DNA of 13,646 nt, from positions 1 to 13,646 of the forward strand of contig CAZCXP010000061.1 in the NCBI GenBank assembly GCA_964502665.1. Reading direction: 5' to 3'. Made by a program: the position numbers and the translations under genes. The notes beneath the pieces were generated by a model that saw nothing but the letters and a program-made list of their open reading frames with translations, was not told the DNA's origin and ran no database searches. This DNA is from SOKG01 sp964502665 (GTDB lineage: Bacteria > Chloroflexota > Dehalococcoidia > SZUA-161). This document shows, piece by piece, positions 8,501 through 13,646 of this stretch (position 1 is the stretch's first letter; the number at the start of each line of letters is the position of its first letter).

Positions 8501-9080
8501 CCCCGGCCAGGGGCGCTGCCTCGTTTATCAGGTTGAGGGCCTGGTCCACCTTACCCTTGGACAGCAGGGAGATAAACCCCTGAACATTGATACCAAGTGG
8601 GCACGCTGCCCGGCAGGGGGCAACCCCGCTCTTCTCTATGCAATAGGCTGAGGGTATTGTCTTGTTATCCAGAGCGGGTGCGTGGATGGCGCTGTGGGTC
8701 GCCCTCCGGCCGTCCAGCAGGAAGGGCACCTGTACTGAGCATGCCTCCTCGCAGCGACCGCAGCTCGCGCACAGGTCCTCTCGCACATAGCGAGGATGTC
8801 TGGTTGCCCTTATGGTGAACCTTCCCTGCTTACCCGCTATGTTCGTGACCTCGGAGTTGGTGTGAAGGGCAACCAGTGGGTGGCTCGCCGCCCGCAGCAG
8901 CAGGGGCCAGATGCTGAGCAGCTTCTCAGAAGAAGCGGGGAAGGCGCTGTCAACAGTATTGCTCAAGCCCAGTGAAGGCGAGGATATGATCATGTTGACC
9001 TTCACGCCCAGGTCCGCCAGGGCGAGGGCAGCCTGCGCCGCGCCCACGCTGTCACCGATGACAGCTACGCCCCTAGCCAT
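5565..9080 (-). CDS. Mosaic flavoprotein: degenerate HdrA segment, GltD/NfnB-like NADPH module, Cys-rich array, HdrA-like half, two [4Fe-4S]
   Basis: This is a 1171-residue fusion. Residues 1-130 resemble the HdrA FAD region but read VIGDSVGAAQAA instead of GxGxxG, followed by a ferredoxin site (C104/107/110/114). Residues about 145-560 are a GltD/NfnB-type NAD(P)H-dependent flavoprotein: N-terminal cysteines (C156, C160, C199, C203, C207), FAD motif VGSGPAG (251-257), NAD(P) motif VIGGGNSA (381-388), and GIFAGGDC (ending 530). A CxxC array follows (C620 to C636). From about 745 comes an HdrA N-terminal domain (CRCG 751-754) with an extra cysteine cluster (811-830), a second Rossmann motif GAGIRG (902-907), and two [4Fe-4S] sites (C1096/1099/1102/1106 and C1128/1131/1134/1138). 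It probably oxidises or reduces NADP(H) and routes electrons to MvhD/HdrA. The ATG at 9080 is chosen because GAGGG lies 5 bases upstream; a GTG at 9092 lacks a good site. It overlaps the korC stop by 8 nt. Confidence 0.85.
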   Translation of the reverse strand: MARGVAVIGDSVGAAQAALALADLGVKVNMIISSPSLGLSNTVDSAFPASSEKLLSIWPLLLRAASHPLVALHTNSEVTNIAGKQGRFTIRATRHPRYVREDLCASCGRCEEACSVQVPFLLDGRRATHSAIHAPALDNKTIPSAYCIEKSGVAPCRAACPLGINVQGFISLLSKGKVDQALNLINEAAPLAGVLGRVCTHPCEDNCKRGEVDSPVFIPALHRFAADNAPSGINYRRKAPARSRRERIAIVGSGPAGLAAAWELARRGYGPTIFESHAVVGGMVATGIPRFRLPREVRDREVEAIKALGVDIKTGVTVGRDVTISDLRERGYRAFFLAIGAHQNLSLNIPGEGLEGVVDAISLLFALNLKVGASVGSNVVVIGGGNSAVDSARTAKRRSKGVVRILYRRTAEEMTAVRDEVEEVINEGISIEYLTSPVEILGDGTKVTGIRCQRMKLGEIEADGRRRPEPIPGSEFVLDADHVVIAIGQRPNSSLLNIRWLEIDSDDATVKVDPLTLETRIPGIFAGGDCVTGPNNVVEAVAAGLQAAESIDRYLRGRDLRKGRSLQKPQPVEVDVSERDVSHYKRARMPAIPPYRRMGRFEEIALGLPVDIGEREAGRCLNCALCSECMECEQVCELGAVLHTDKTEQFDIGAELVIDFAAANNRGGNYPRQITRPGIYTVGVDEDRTLEVELALASAVALEAATELKLKEEARPAGPDTVGRPSVSLDQTLEGAEPASVGKPRVGVVLCRCGGSISSVIDFNQVTNEVLQLPGVCNVQDISQACNEEGANRIAAQAAEWRLDKVVLAACRCCGLEQICFSCTDRRVMCQSHLSNRLTSYYGKNVEFANIREQCARVHGDDPAGATRKAIDIVSSGVARARRPSPAASEGRPVTGSALVLGAGIRGLAAARNLVAQDYSVAVVSGPESDGAREQPPREYLEERDVFLKQLEAQGISIRPWPQVLELEGSPGSYEAVLKHRSQTSRIGAGAVILDLGELAGEVPREAGAISGESRLGRILARKSGSGAAADALSAVLRGFAIKETDGIFIISPDGGDSPEEQVLKGAAAAARASAYLYQGTLIPRATAVTIDSKLCRGCGDCAAICPYIEMRERSGGVACAYVDQALCLGCGACIAHCPTGAITQPVQSDEQIGSTLEGLLGKVACAVEAR

Positions 9081-9636
9081 CTGTGCCCTCACTTCGCTTG
9101 CCGTGCTTCAAACCATAGTCATATCCCAACTCGAAAGCCTTGCTATTGAATTCCTCTGTTCCCTTGGGCACAGAGGTCAGGACGGAATTCTTGAGGGGCT
9201 CGGGGGAGACCAGGTCGCTCACGGCTGCCAGAAAACCCAGTGTGATGATGTTCGCCACCACCACCCGGCCCATGTCCCGCGCCATGCGGGTAGCTGGTAT
9301 GGAGAGCGGTGCCGGGTTCTGGGACGGATCGGCTTCCACCAGGTCTGGGTCAATAATCATCTGCGTTTCTGCGGGGAGATCGCGCCCATACTTGTTGTAG
9401 GCCTCCTGTGATAGGATGATGAGTACTTCCGGGTTCTGCACGTAGGGGTAGCCTATAGGCTCATCGGAGATCACTACCTCGGCAGCGCAGGCACCACCGC
9501 GGGCCTCCGGCCCGTAGCTCTGGGTAAGGGTGGAGAAACCGCTATCATATATGGAAGCGGCCTGACCCACAATCTGCCCTGATAACACAACCCCCTGTCC
9601 GCCAAATCCCGCTATTCTTATTTCCCTTCTGCCCAC
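9073..9636 (-). CDS. korC: 2-oxoacid:ferredoxin oxidoreductase, gamma (C) subunit
   Basis: This 187-residue protein is the gamma/C subunit of the 2-oxoacid:acceptor oxidoreductase family. The diagnostic features are GFGGQG at residues 10-15, followed by VVLSGQIVGQAA, and YGPEARGG at 41-48. This subunit completes the CoA- and substrate-binding core with KorA and KorB. Length is normal for the separate-subunit type. The start is GTG at 9636, preceded by GGAGGAG at a spacing of 6, which is a strong site. It lies 53 nt after korB and overlaps the mosaic flavoprotein gene, so the Kor and Hdr parts appear to be translated as one unit. The gamma subunit alone does not tell 2-oxoglutarate from branched-chain or other 2-oxoacid enzymes. 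Confidence 0.93.
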   Translation of the reverse strand: MGRREIRIAGFGGQGVVLSGQIVGQAASIYDSGFSTLTQSYGPEARGGACAAEVVISDEPIGYPYVQNPEVLIILSQEAYNKYGRDLPAETQMIIDPDLVEADPSQNPAPLSIPATRMARDMGRVVVANIITLGFLAAVSDLVSPEPLKNSVLTSVPKGTEEFNSKAFELGYDYGLKHGKRSEGTDG

Positions 9637-9689
9637 TTTCTTCTCCTCCAGACTGTTCCTGTTGCAAAGCCAGAGTGCCTTCTGGTTAG

Positions 9690-10535
9690 CTAAGGCTGCT
9701 TTCCCTGTGCCCTGTCAAGCATTTGCCTGTGATAGTCCCAGAAAGTCGGCCGTTCTATGTCGACGAACTTGCCCACAACGATGTGGCCGTTCGAAGTTAT
9801 GGCTACGTCCCTGGGATCGGCTCCATCCTTGACTACGCTTCTTTGTTGGTACGCGTGCATCGTGTCCAGCCCCTTTGACTGCTTGTTCATGCGTCCGTAT
9901 AAGGCTGGGCAAGGGCTCAGTACCTCTATGAAGCTGAAACCAGGTTTGGTCAGTGCCTCGGCGATAGATCTCTCCAGTTGACGCGTGTGCAGCACCGTCC
10001 AGCGGGCGACGTATGTGGCGCCACTGGCAGCCACCAGATAGGGCACATTGAAAGGGTGTTCGAAGTTGCCGTAGGGCGAGGTGGTGCTGCGGGCATCGAG
10101 GGGGGTGGTGGGCCCCATCTGTCCGCCGGTCATCCCGTAGTTGAAATTGTTTATGCAGATGACGGTCATATCGATATTGCGACGAGCGGAGTGGATGAGG
10201 TGGTTACCTCCTATGGCTATCAGGTCGCCATCTCCCGAGAACACCACCAGGTTCAACTCAGGGTTTCCCATTTTCAAGCCAGTGGCGAAGGGGAGGGCCC
10301 GACCGTGTGTGGTGTGAAAGGAGTCTAGCCTAACATAACCCGCTGCCCTGCCAGCGCAGCCTATTCCCGAAACCAGCGCTATTTTGTCCGGGTCCAGACC
10401 AGCACGCCAAATAGCCCTGATGAAGCATCCCACTGCCGCCCCTATGCCACACCCAGAACACCAGATGTGCGGCATCCTATCCACCCTCAGCAAAGAGTCT
10501 ATGGTGTTTTCCTCTACAGTTACCGTGTTTGTCAT
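9690..10535 (-). CDS. korB: 2-oxoacid:ferredoxin oxidoreductase, beta subunit (thiamine-PP and [4Fe-4S])
   Basis: This 281-residue beta subunit binds thiamine pyrophosphate. It shows WCSGCG (C26, C29), GIGC (C60) and SPCP (C209), the four cysteines expected to ligate a [4Fe-4S] cluster. The TPP/Mg motif is GDGD at 101-104, followed by AIGGNHLIHSARRN and NNFNYGMTGGQ with PTT. This GGNH / YGMTGGQ wording is typical of KorB-type rather than pyruvate oxidoreductase beta subunits, so 2-oxoglutarate is the best guess for substrate. The ATG at 10535 is chosen: it overlaps the korA stop as ATGA, has AAGGA upstream, and gives the usual family N-terminus. An upstream in-frame start at 10634 would lie wholly inside korA. 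The enzyme makes or uses reduced ferredoxin through the korD clusters. Confidence 0.94.
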   Translation of the reverse strand: MTNTVTVEENTIDSLLRVDRMPHIWCSGCGIGAAVGCFIRAIWRAGLDPDKIALVSGIGCAGRAAGYVRLDSFHTTHGRALPFATGLKMGNPELNLVVFSGDGDLIAIGGNHLIHSARRNIDMTVICINNFNYGMTGGQMGPTTPLDARSTTSPYGNFEHPFNVPYLVAASGATYVARWTVLHTRQLERSIAEALTKPGFSFIEVLSPCPALYGRMNKQSKGLDTMHAYQQRSVVKDGADPRDVAITSNGHIVVGKFVDIERPTFWDYHRQMLDRAQGKQP

Positions 10536-11683
10536 TGCACTGCTTCCTTTATGGCCTTCAGGATGGTCTGAGGAGAGTGCACGCCGCCTCCCATGTGCGG
10601 CACTAGCAACGTGCTGGCCTTGCCGGCAGCACACCTCTCCACCTCTCGCACAATCTGGCCGTAGTTTATCTCCGGGACTACGAAAGCCTTAACCTGTTGC
10701 GCAAGCTCCCTGATGCGGTCCTCGGCAAACGGCCACACCGTTATCAGCCGTAGCAGTCCTGCCCGGATACCCTCATCCTGTGCCTGCTGGACCGCGAGAC
10801 GGGCAATGCGGGCGGTGATTCCATAGGCGCAGACTATGACCTCTGCATCCTCGACCCCGACCTCTTCATATTTCAGTATGTCGCTCCTGTTAAGCCTGAT
10901 CTTGTCCACCAGACGGCGCACCAGGTGGTCCTGGGCATCGGCGGTCATTACCGGGTATCCTCTCTCATCGTGGGTAAGGCCGGTGACGTGGAAGCGGTAG
11001 CCCTCGCCGGCTACGGCCATCGGGGGGACCAAATCCCCGTCTGATTTGTAGGGCAGGTATTGCTCCGGCGCTACATCGGGACGTCGCCGACTTACAAGTT
11101 CCTCGGGTGCTATACGCGGTATCACTACCTTCTCGCTCATGTGCCCCACGGCTTCGTCGGACATCACGAGCACAGGAACCCGGTATCTCTCCGAAAGGTT
11201 GAACGCCGTAATGGTAAGGTCGAATATCTCCTGGGGAGAGCTGGGGACGAGCGCGATGATCTCGTAGCTGCCATGGGAGCCCCAACGCGCCTGCATCATG
11301 TCTCCCTGTGCCACCAGGGTGGGCAAACCGGTGGATGGGCCAGCACGCTGTATGTTAACCAGAACGCAGGGCGTTTCCAGCATCACTCCCAAGCCCAGGT
11401 TCTCCATCATTAGACTGAACCCCGGGCCGGAGGTGGCTGTCATCGCCTTCATCCCTGCCCAGGATGCGCCCAATACAGCGTTCATGGAGGCCATCTCATC
11501 CTCCATCTGGATACATACACCTCCCACACGGGGGAGCCTCTCACTCATCCTCTCGGCCACCTCGGTGGCGGGCGTGATGGGATAGCCGGCAAAGAAACGG
11601 CAACCTGCACTGATGGCTCCCTCGGCGCAGGCCACATCGCCGTTCATGAAAAATGTTCCGCAGAGTACTCCGTCTTCAGACAT
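10532..11683 (-). CDS. korA: 2-oxoacid:ferredoxin oxidoreductase, alpha subunit
   Basis: This 383-residue alpha subunit of KorA type has no fused gamma domain. The opening GDVACAEGAISAGCRFFAGYPITPATEV is the classic alpha-subunit start, with YPITPxTE (34-41). QMEDEMASMNAVLGASWAG and TSGPGFSLMMENLG (84-97) form the pyrimidine-binding TPP domain. VNIQRAGPSTGLPT (109-122) is also conserved. The C-terminal domain II runs from about residue 285 (VIVCAYGITARIARLAV). The start is ATG at 11683, 12 nt after the korD stop, with only a weak GGGA-like site, so translation may be coupled to korD. The gene order D-A-B-C matches korDABC operons. With KorB it cleaves a 2-oxoacid to acyl-CoA plus CO2, or carboxylates an acyl-CoA if reduced ferredoxin drives the reaction. 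Confidence 0.94.
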   Translation of the reverse strand: MSEDGVLCGTFFMNGDVACAEGAISAGCRFFAGYPITPATEVAERMSERLPRVGGVCIQMEDEMASMNAVLGASWAGMKAMTATSGPGFSLMMENLGLGVMLETPCVLVNIQRAGPSTGLPTLVAQGDMMQARWGSHGSYEIIALVPSSPQEIFDLTITAFNLSERYRVPVLVMSDEAVGHMSEKVVIPRIAPEELVSRRRPDVAPEQYLPYKSDGDLVPPMAVAGEGYRFHVTGLTHDERGYPVMTADAQDHLVRRLVDKIRLNRSDILKYEEVGVEDAEVIVCAYGITARIARLAVQQAQDEGIRAGLLRLITVWPFAEDRIRELAQQVKAFVVPEINYGQIVREVERCAAGKASTLLVPHMGGGVHSPQTILKAIKEAVQ

Positions 11684-11695
11684 ACAGAAGTCCCG

Positions 11696-11962
11696 TCAGT
11701 TCTCGTTGTGGCTTGATTCCAGGTGGATGGCGAATTCGGGGCAGAGGACATCACACAGGCCGCAGCCCAGGCACTTGCTCTCGTCGCCTACCACGGCGAG
11801 CGTGTAGCCCTTGGGGCTCAGTTCCTCGCTCATCTCGAGTACACCCCTCGGGCAGAACTCCACGCAGTAGCCGCACCCCTTGCATCTTTCCTTGTCGATC
11901 AGCACTTGTGGCGGTTTGATGGCCTTTTCCGCCTGATCGAAGGGTGTTCTCCACAACTTCAT
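11696..11962 (-). CDS. korD: Ferredoxin-like delta subunit of 2-oxoacid oxidoreductase (2x[4Fe-4S])
   Basis: This is a small protein with two bacterial-ferredoxin motifs: C27/C30/C33/C37 (CKGCGYCVEFCP) and C64/C67/C70/C74 (CLGCGLCDVLCP), numbered from the start used here. It is the first gene of the operon and precedes korA by 12 nt, as in korDABC clusters; it carries electrons between the TPP site and soluble ferredoxin or a partner complex. The start is uncertain. The ATG at 11962 (88 residues, AAAGG 7 bases upstream) gives a family-like N-terminus. A GTG at 12019 (107 residues, AGAGG 4 bases upstream) is also possible; its extra 19 residues look nondescript. A good promoter lies upstream at 12098-12126. 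Confidence 0.9.
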   Translation of the reverse strand: MKLWRTPFDQAEKAIKPPQVLIDKERCKGCGYCVEFCPRGVLEMSEELSPKGYTLAVVGDESKCLGCGLCDVLCPEFAIHLESSHNEN

Positions 11963-12097
11963 AGCAGCACCTTTGACGCTGATGTCCGACCGCAGTTTCC
12001 AATTTCCGGTCCCCGCCACGGCACCTCTGGCTTGCTCTTGCTTACAGCTTCAGGGCGGTTAGTTTCTGTGCGGTGAACTATTCCACCAGAGAAGTTC

Positions 12098-12126
12098 AGT
12101 ATATCAAATTCGAAATTCCTTTACAA
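12098..12126 (-). promoter_or_regulatory. Sigma70-like promoter of the korDABC-hdr operon
   Basis: On the minus strand a -35-like TTGTAA (12126-12121, 4 of 6) and a -10-like TATACT (12103-12098, 5 of 6) are spaced exactly 17 bases apart in an AT-rich patch. Transcription would begin near 12091, giving a leader of about 70 nt to the GTG or about 130 nt to the ATG of korD. It is the best promoter-like sequence I found upstream of the operon. Confidence 0.55.
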
Positions 12127-12152
12127 ATCTCCTCGCGCAAGACTCCTAGTAA

Positions 12153-12201
12153 TTCCCCTCCCCCGGAGGAAGGGGATCAAGGGGAGGGCGAATTCGCCCT
12201 C
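12153..12201. repeat. GC-rich inverted-repeat element with an 18-bp perfect palindrome
   Basis: CCCTCCCC (12156-12163) is the exact reverse complement of GGGGAGGG (12181-12188). The first arm can alternatively fold with the nearer AGGGG (12171-12175). The element ends in the perfect palindrome GAGGGCGAATTCGCCCTC (12184-12201). C-rich/G-rich modules of this style often recur as short intergenic repeats in bacterial genomes. Only one copy is in this window, so repeat status is inferred from style. It sits between two divergent promoters and upstream of both -35 boxes, where an operator could also be. Confidence 0.45.
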
Positions 12202-12266
12202 ATCCTTAGACAAGCTAACGGCTGCGCCAGGCAACTGATGACAACGGTACTGAGTACCTATACCAA

Positions 12267-12288
12267 AGTCCTGCCGGTGGCAGGGACT
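12267..12288. other. Bulged hairpin upstream of the rightward promoter
   Basis: AGTCCTGCC (12267-12275) pairs with GGCAGGGACT (12279-12288), giving nine base pairs with one bulged G and a three-base loop. It begins 31 bases before the rightward -35 box. Neither strand has a T-run after it (TTTGG on the minus strand), so it is not a convincing terminator. A role as operator or RNA structure cannot be decided. Confidence 0.3.
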
Positions 12289-12297
12289 AAATTCCTA

Positions 12298-12326
12298 TTG
12301 CCGAGCTGCACTCCCTCTACTAGAAT
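12298..12326 (+). promoter_or_regulatory. Sigma70-like promoter of the coiled-coil gene
   Basis: TTGCCG (12298-12303, 4 of 6) and TAGAAT (12321-12326, 5 of 6) are separated by exactly 17 bases. The predicted transcript starts near 12333, about 34 nt before the ATG at 12367. This position supports 12367 as the true start and argues against the far-upstream in-frame ATG at 12073. Confidence 0.5.
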
Positions 12327-12366
12327 CTTGTACGAACACTGTCAGCCACAGAAGGTCATAACGACT

Positions 12367-13410
12367 ATGGTCACAATTGGTGGTAAGGTGAAGGAGCTTT
12401 GGGGGCAGCAATTCAGCATAGTCAAGAACGGGCTGCATGAAGCCGAAGTGTCTGCTTTTATCGGTAGACTGATAGACCAGAACAACGACCTGGCAAACAA
12501 ATTGGGGCATCTGCATTCCCTCACAAGGCTTGCCGAAAAGACCGTGGTCGAGGCCGAAGAACGGGCAAAGCGTATCGACATAGAAACCAAGAAGAAAGCA
12601 GAAGCCAGGGCTATCACCATCATCACCAGAGCCGAGGAGAAAGCCAGGGCAAGAGCAGAGCGGATTATCACTGAAGCTGAAGAGAAAGCCGAGGCAGCAG
12701 CCGAGAGAATCATTGCTGAAGCTCAGCAACAAGCGGAAGCGAGCGCACAAGAGAAGGTTGCATTTGCTGAGCAACAGGCCCAGGACATCATAAGAGCCGC
12801 AGAAGGAAAGGCTGAAGCGGAGGCACAACGTATCAGGCAAGAAGCCGAGCAGCTACTGCTAAGGAGCAAGCAGCTAGGAGAAGAGGAGATAAGAGAGAAG
12901 TTTGAGAGAGTCTGTGAGGAATTGCTTTCAAACTATGAGTACGCTGAAGAAATGACAGCTATATCTGCGGAAGAAGAAACCGGAGCCCCCGAACCATCCG
13001 AGGCCGAAGCGGCTGTGTGTTTGCAAGCAGACACAGTAGCCGAAGAAATGCAGGAGCAGCTCTCCCTTGGTCAAGAAGAGGGAGAGAAGGAGGAAAGCCC
13101 TGCGCTTTACGATGGCACTGTTGAATTAGCGATCCCACCCCCCGTAGCTCTAGATCGAATTCTGAAATTACACAAGCACCTGGCAAAGGCACCTCAGATT
13201 AAGGTCCTGGATGTGAGAGGATCAGCGGGTAGCGGCATCAGAATCAAACTCTCTTTGCAGACTCATATCCCGCTTCTTAGCTTCCTTGAAGCCCTACCCG
13301 AAGTAGACAGAGTCTCAGATAGGCTCAAGGAGGCTGACAAGCTATACCCTCCTCAAGACAGAGGAGAGAAACCCCCTCTCAGAAGAATAGTACTGACGAC
13401 CAAGAAATGA
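12367..13410 (+). CDS. Long coiled-coil (DivIVA-like) protein with a C-terminal alpha/beta domain
   Basis: This is a 347-residue soluble protein of unknown function with no signal peptide or membrane segment. Residues 1-60 form a mixed helical head (AEVSAFIGRLIDQNNDLANKLGHL) that recalls DivIVA-type or curved coiled-coil proteins. Residues about 60-185 are an uninterrupted Ala/Glu/Arg/Lys-rich coiled coil built of near-repeats of about 15 residues (for example EAEEKAEAAAERIIA). An acidic linker follows (about 195-245), then a compact domain (250-347) starting GTVELAIPPPVALDRILKLHKHL, with a GSAGSGIRIKLSL turn and IPLLSFLEALPEV. I associate this last domain with Chloroflexota coiled-coil proteins, from memory only. 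The ATG at 12367 has AAGG about 11 bases upstream and a promoter just before it. A cell-shape, polar-scaffold or secretion role is speculative. Its GC content is lower than the divergent operon's. Confidence 0.75.
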   Translation: MVTIGGKVKELWGQQFSIVKNGLHEAEVSAFIGRLIDQNNDLANKLGHLHSLTRLAEKTVVEAEERAKRIDIETKKKAEARAITIITRAEEKARARAERIITEAEEKAEAAAERIIAEAQQQAEASAQEKVAFAEQQAQDIIRAAEGKAEAEAQRIRQEAEQLLLRSKQLGEEEIREKFERVCEELLSNYEYAEEMTAISAEEETGAPEPSEAEAAVCLQADTVAEEMQEQLSLGQEEGEKEESPALYDGTVELAIPPPVALDRILKLHKHLAKAPQIKVLDVRGSAGSGIRIKLSLQTHIPLLSFLEALPEVDRVSDRLKEADKLYPPQDRGEKPPLRRIVLTTKK

Positions 13411-13545
13411 ACTACTGGCGTTGTGCGGGCTATATAGTGGCGGCATTTGCACGGATGAAACTGGGATGCCCTGCCAAGTGCGGCGCGTGAAAGCCTGTAG
13501 GGGGCTTGATGAGGTCTCGATATTGTTCCCTGGGCTTGGTCTATC

Positions 13546-13646
13546 TTAGGCCTTCTGGCCCTGGGTTGAGCTGGCTTGCTCAGCAACCGGCTGTTCATCA
13601 GAGGCAACGGGTAACTCCACCACAAAGGTCGCTCCCTCGCCAGGCT
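13546..13646 (-). CDS. Histidine kinase, C-terminal tail only
   Basis: Thirty-three codons and a TAA stop (13548-13546) are visible on the minus strand; the rest lies beyond the right edge. The peptide begins PGEGATFVVELPVASDEQ, which matches the G2 box and last strand of the HATPase_c domain of sensor histidine kinases (GxGTxFxxxLP). A short Glu/Gln/Ser-rich tail ends the protein. Nothing can be said about its sensor or partner. It converges on the coiled-coil gene, with 135 nt between them. Confidence 0.7.
   Translation of the reverse strand, partial: PGEGATFVVELPVASDEQPVAEQASSTQGQKA

Larger units (their letters stand above)
12020..12366. other. Divergent intergenic region between the kor-hdr operon and the coiled-coil gene
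   Basis: This stretch of 347 nt is the control region for both directions. It holds a leftward promoter (12098-12126), a GC-rich repeat-like element with an 18-bp palindrome (12153-12201), small inverted repeats (GGTAC at 12246-12250 with GTACC at 12254-12258; a bulged stem at 12267-12288) and a rightward promoter (12298-12326). An open frame crosses it from 12073 in phase with the rightward gene. That frame encodes nothing family-like, and the rightward promoter lies inside it, so I treat the region as non-coding. Confidence 0.7.

Noticed and set aside
10536..10634. Upstream start for korB
   Set aside because: The extra 33 residues lie inside korA and are unlike KorB. The ATG at 10535 has an ATGA overlap and a ribosome site.
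12073..12366. N-terminal extension of the coiled-coil gene from the ATG at 12073
   Set aside because: The extra 98 codons read through a GC-rich repeat, an 18-bp palindrome and both promoters. The sequence is not protein-like and the rightward promoter ends only 40 bases before the ATG at 12367.
12295..12840. A 181-codon minus-strand frame opposite the coiled-coil gene
   Set aside because: Its Leu/Ser/Cys/Phe-rich, membrane-like composition is the usual antisense shadow of Glu/Ala/Lys codons.
12560..12860. Tandem DNA repeat or CRISPR-like array
   Set aside because: The periodicity is at protein level (near-repeats of a coiled coil). DNA copies diverge and there are no conserved repeats with unique spacers.
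13491..13507. Terminator in the convergent gap between the coiled-coil gene and the kinase
   Set aside because: AAGCC/GGCTT gives only five pairs and neither strand has a T-run, so it is not listed as a feature.

Overview
The window is a piece of a bacterial chromosome, probably from an anaerobe. It is dominated by one leftward operon of about 10.6 kb that encodes an unusual soluble electron-transfer machine. Many Fe-S cluster motifs, a four-subunit 2-oxoacid:ferredoxin oxidoreductase and Hdr/MvhD-type flavin proteins all point to anaerobic, low-potential metabolism. The divergent coiled-coil gene and the general gene content remind me of Chloroflexota (Dehalococcoidia-like) sediment genomes. 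That placement is inference only; there is no rRNA or marker gene here.

Layout, left to right. Positions 1-55 hold the start of a leftward zinc-ribbon protein, and 56-306 is its upstream region with a possible promoter and two overlapping hairpins. A SAM-dependent methyltransferase runs leftward at 307-1344. The main operon (11962 down to 1466, leftward) reads in transcription order: korD (ferredoxin), korA, korB, korC, a 1171-residue mosaic flavoprotein, a free MvhD-like subunit, an HdrC-HdrB fusion, and an HdrA-MvhD fusion. Junctions are tight: three are overlaps of 4-8 nt and the gaps range from 12 to 76 nt. The 347-nt region 12020-12366 is divergent, with one good sigma70-like promoter in each direction and a GC-rich, palindrome-containing repeat between them. 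A rightward coiled-coil protein follows at 12367-13410. The window ends in the C-terminal tail of a leftward histidine kinase.

How the genes may work together (inference from family knowledge). KorDABC interconverts a 2-oxoacid (2-oxoglutarate is likeliest) plus CoA with the acyl-CoA, CO2 and reduced ferredoxin. The mosaic protein carries an NADPH-dehydrogenase module of the GltD/NfnB type, set between pieces of HdrA-like sequence. MvhD-type subunits normally pass electrons from a dehydrogenase or hydrogenase to HdrA. The one HdrA with intact motifs is the plausible electron-bifurcating flavin site, and HdrCB is the high-potential branch that would reduce a disulfide or other acceptor. The operon therefore looks like an NADP(H)-linked, Kor-associated bifurcating or confurcating Hdr complex. 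It has no hydrogenase, no formate dehydrogenase and no recognisable FloxABCD.

The most unusual points are the mosaic protein, which has one degenerate nucleotide-binding site and a dense CxxC array; the lost final cysteine of the first CCG motif in HdrCB; two non-identical MvhD modules; and a clear base-composition difference between the operon and its flanking genes.
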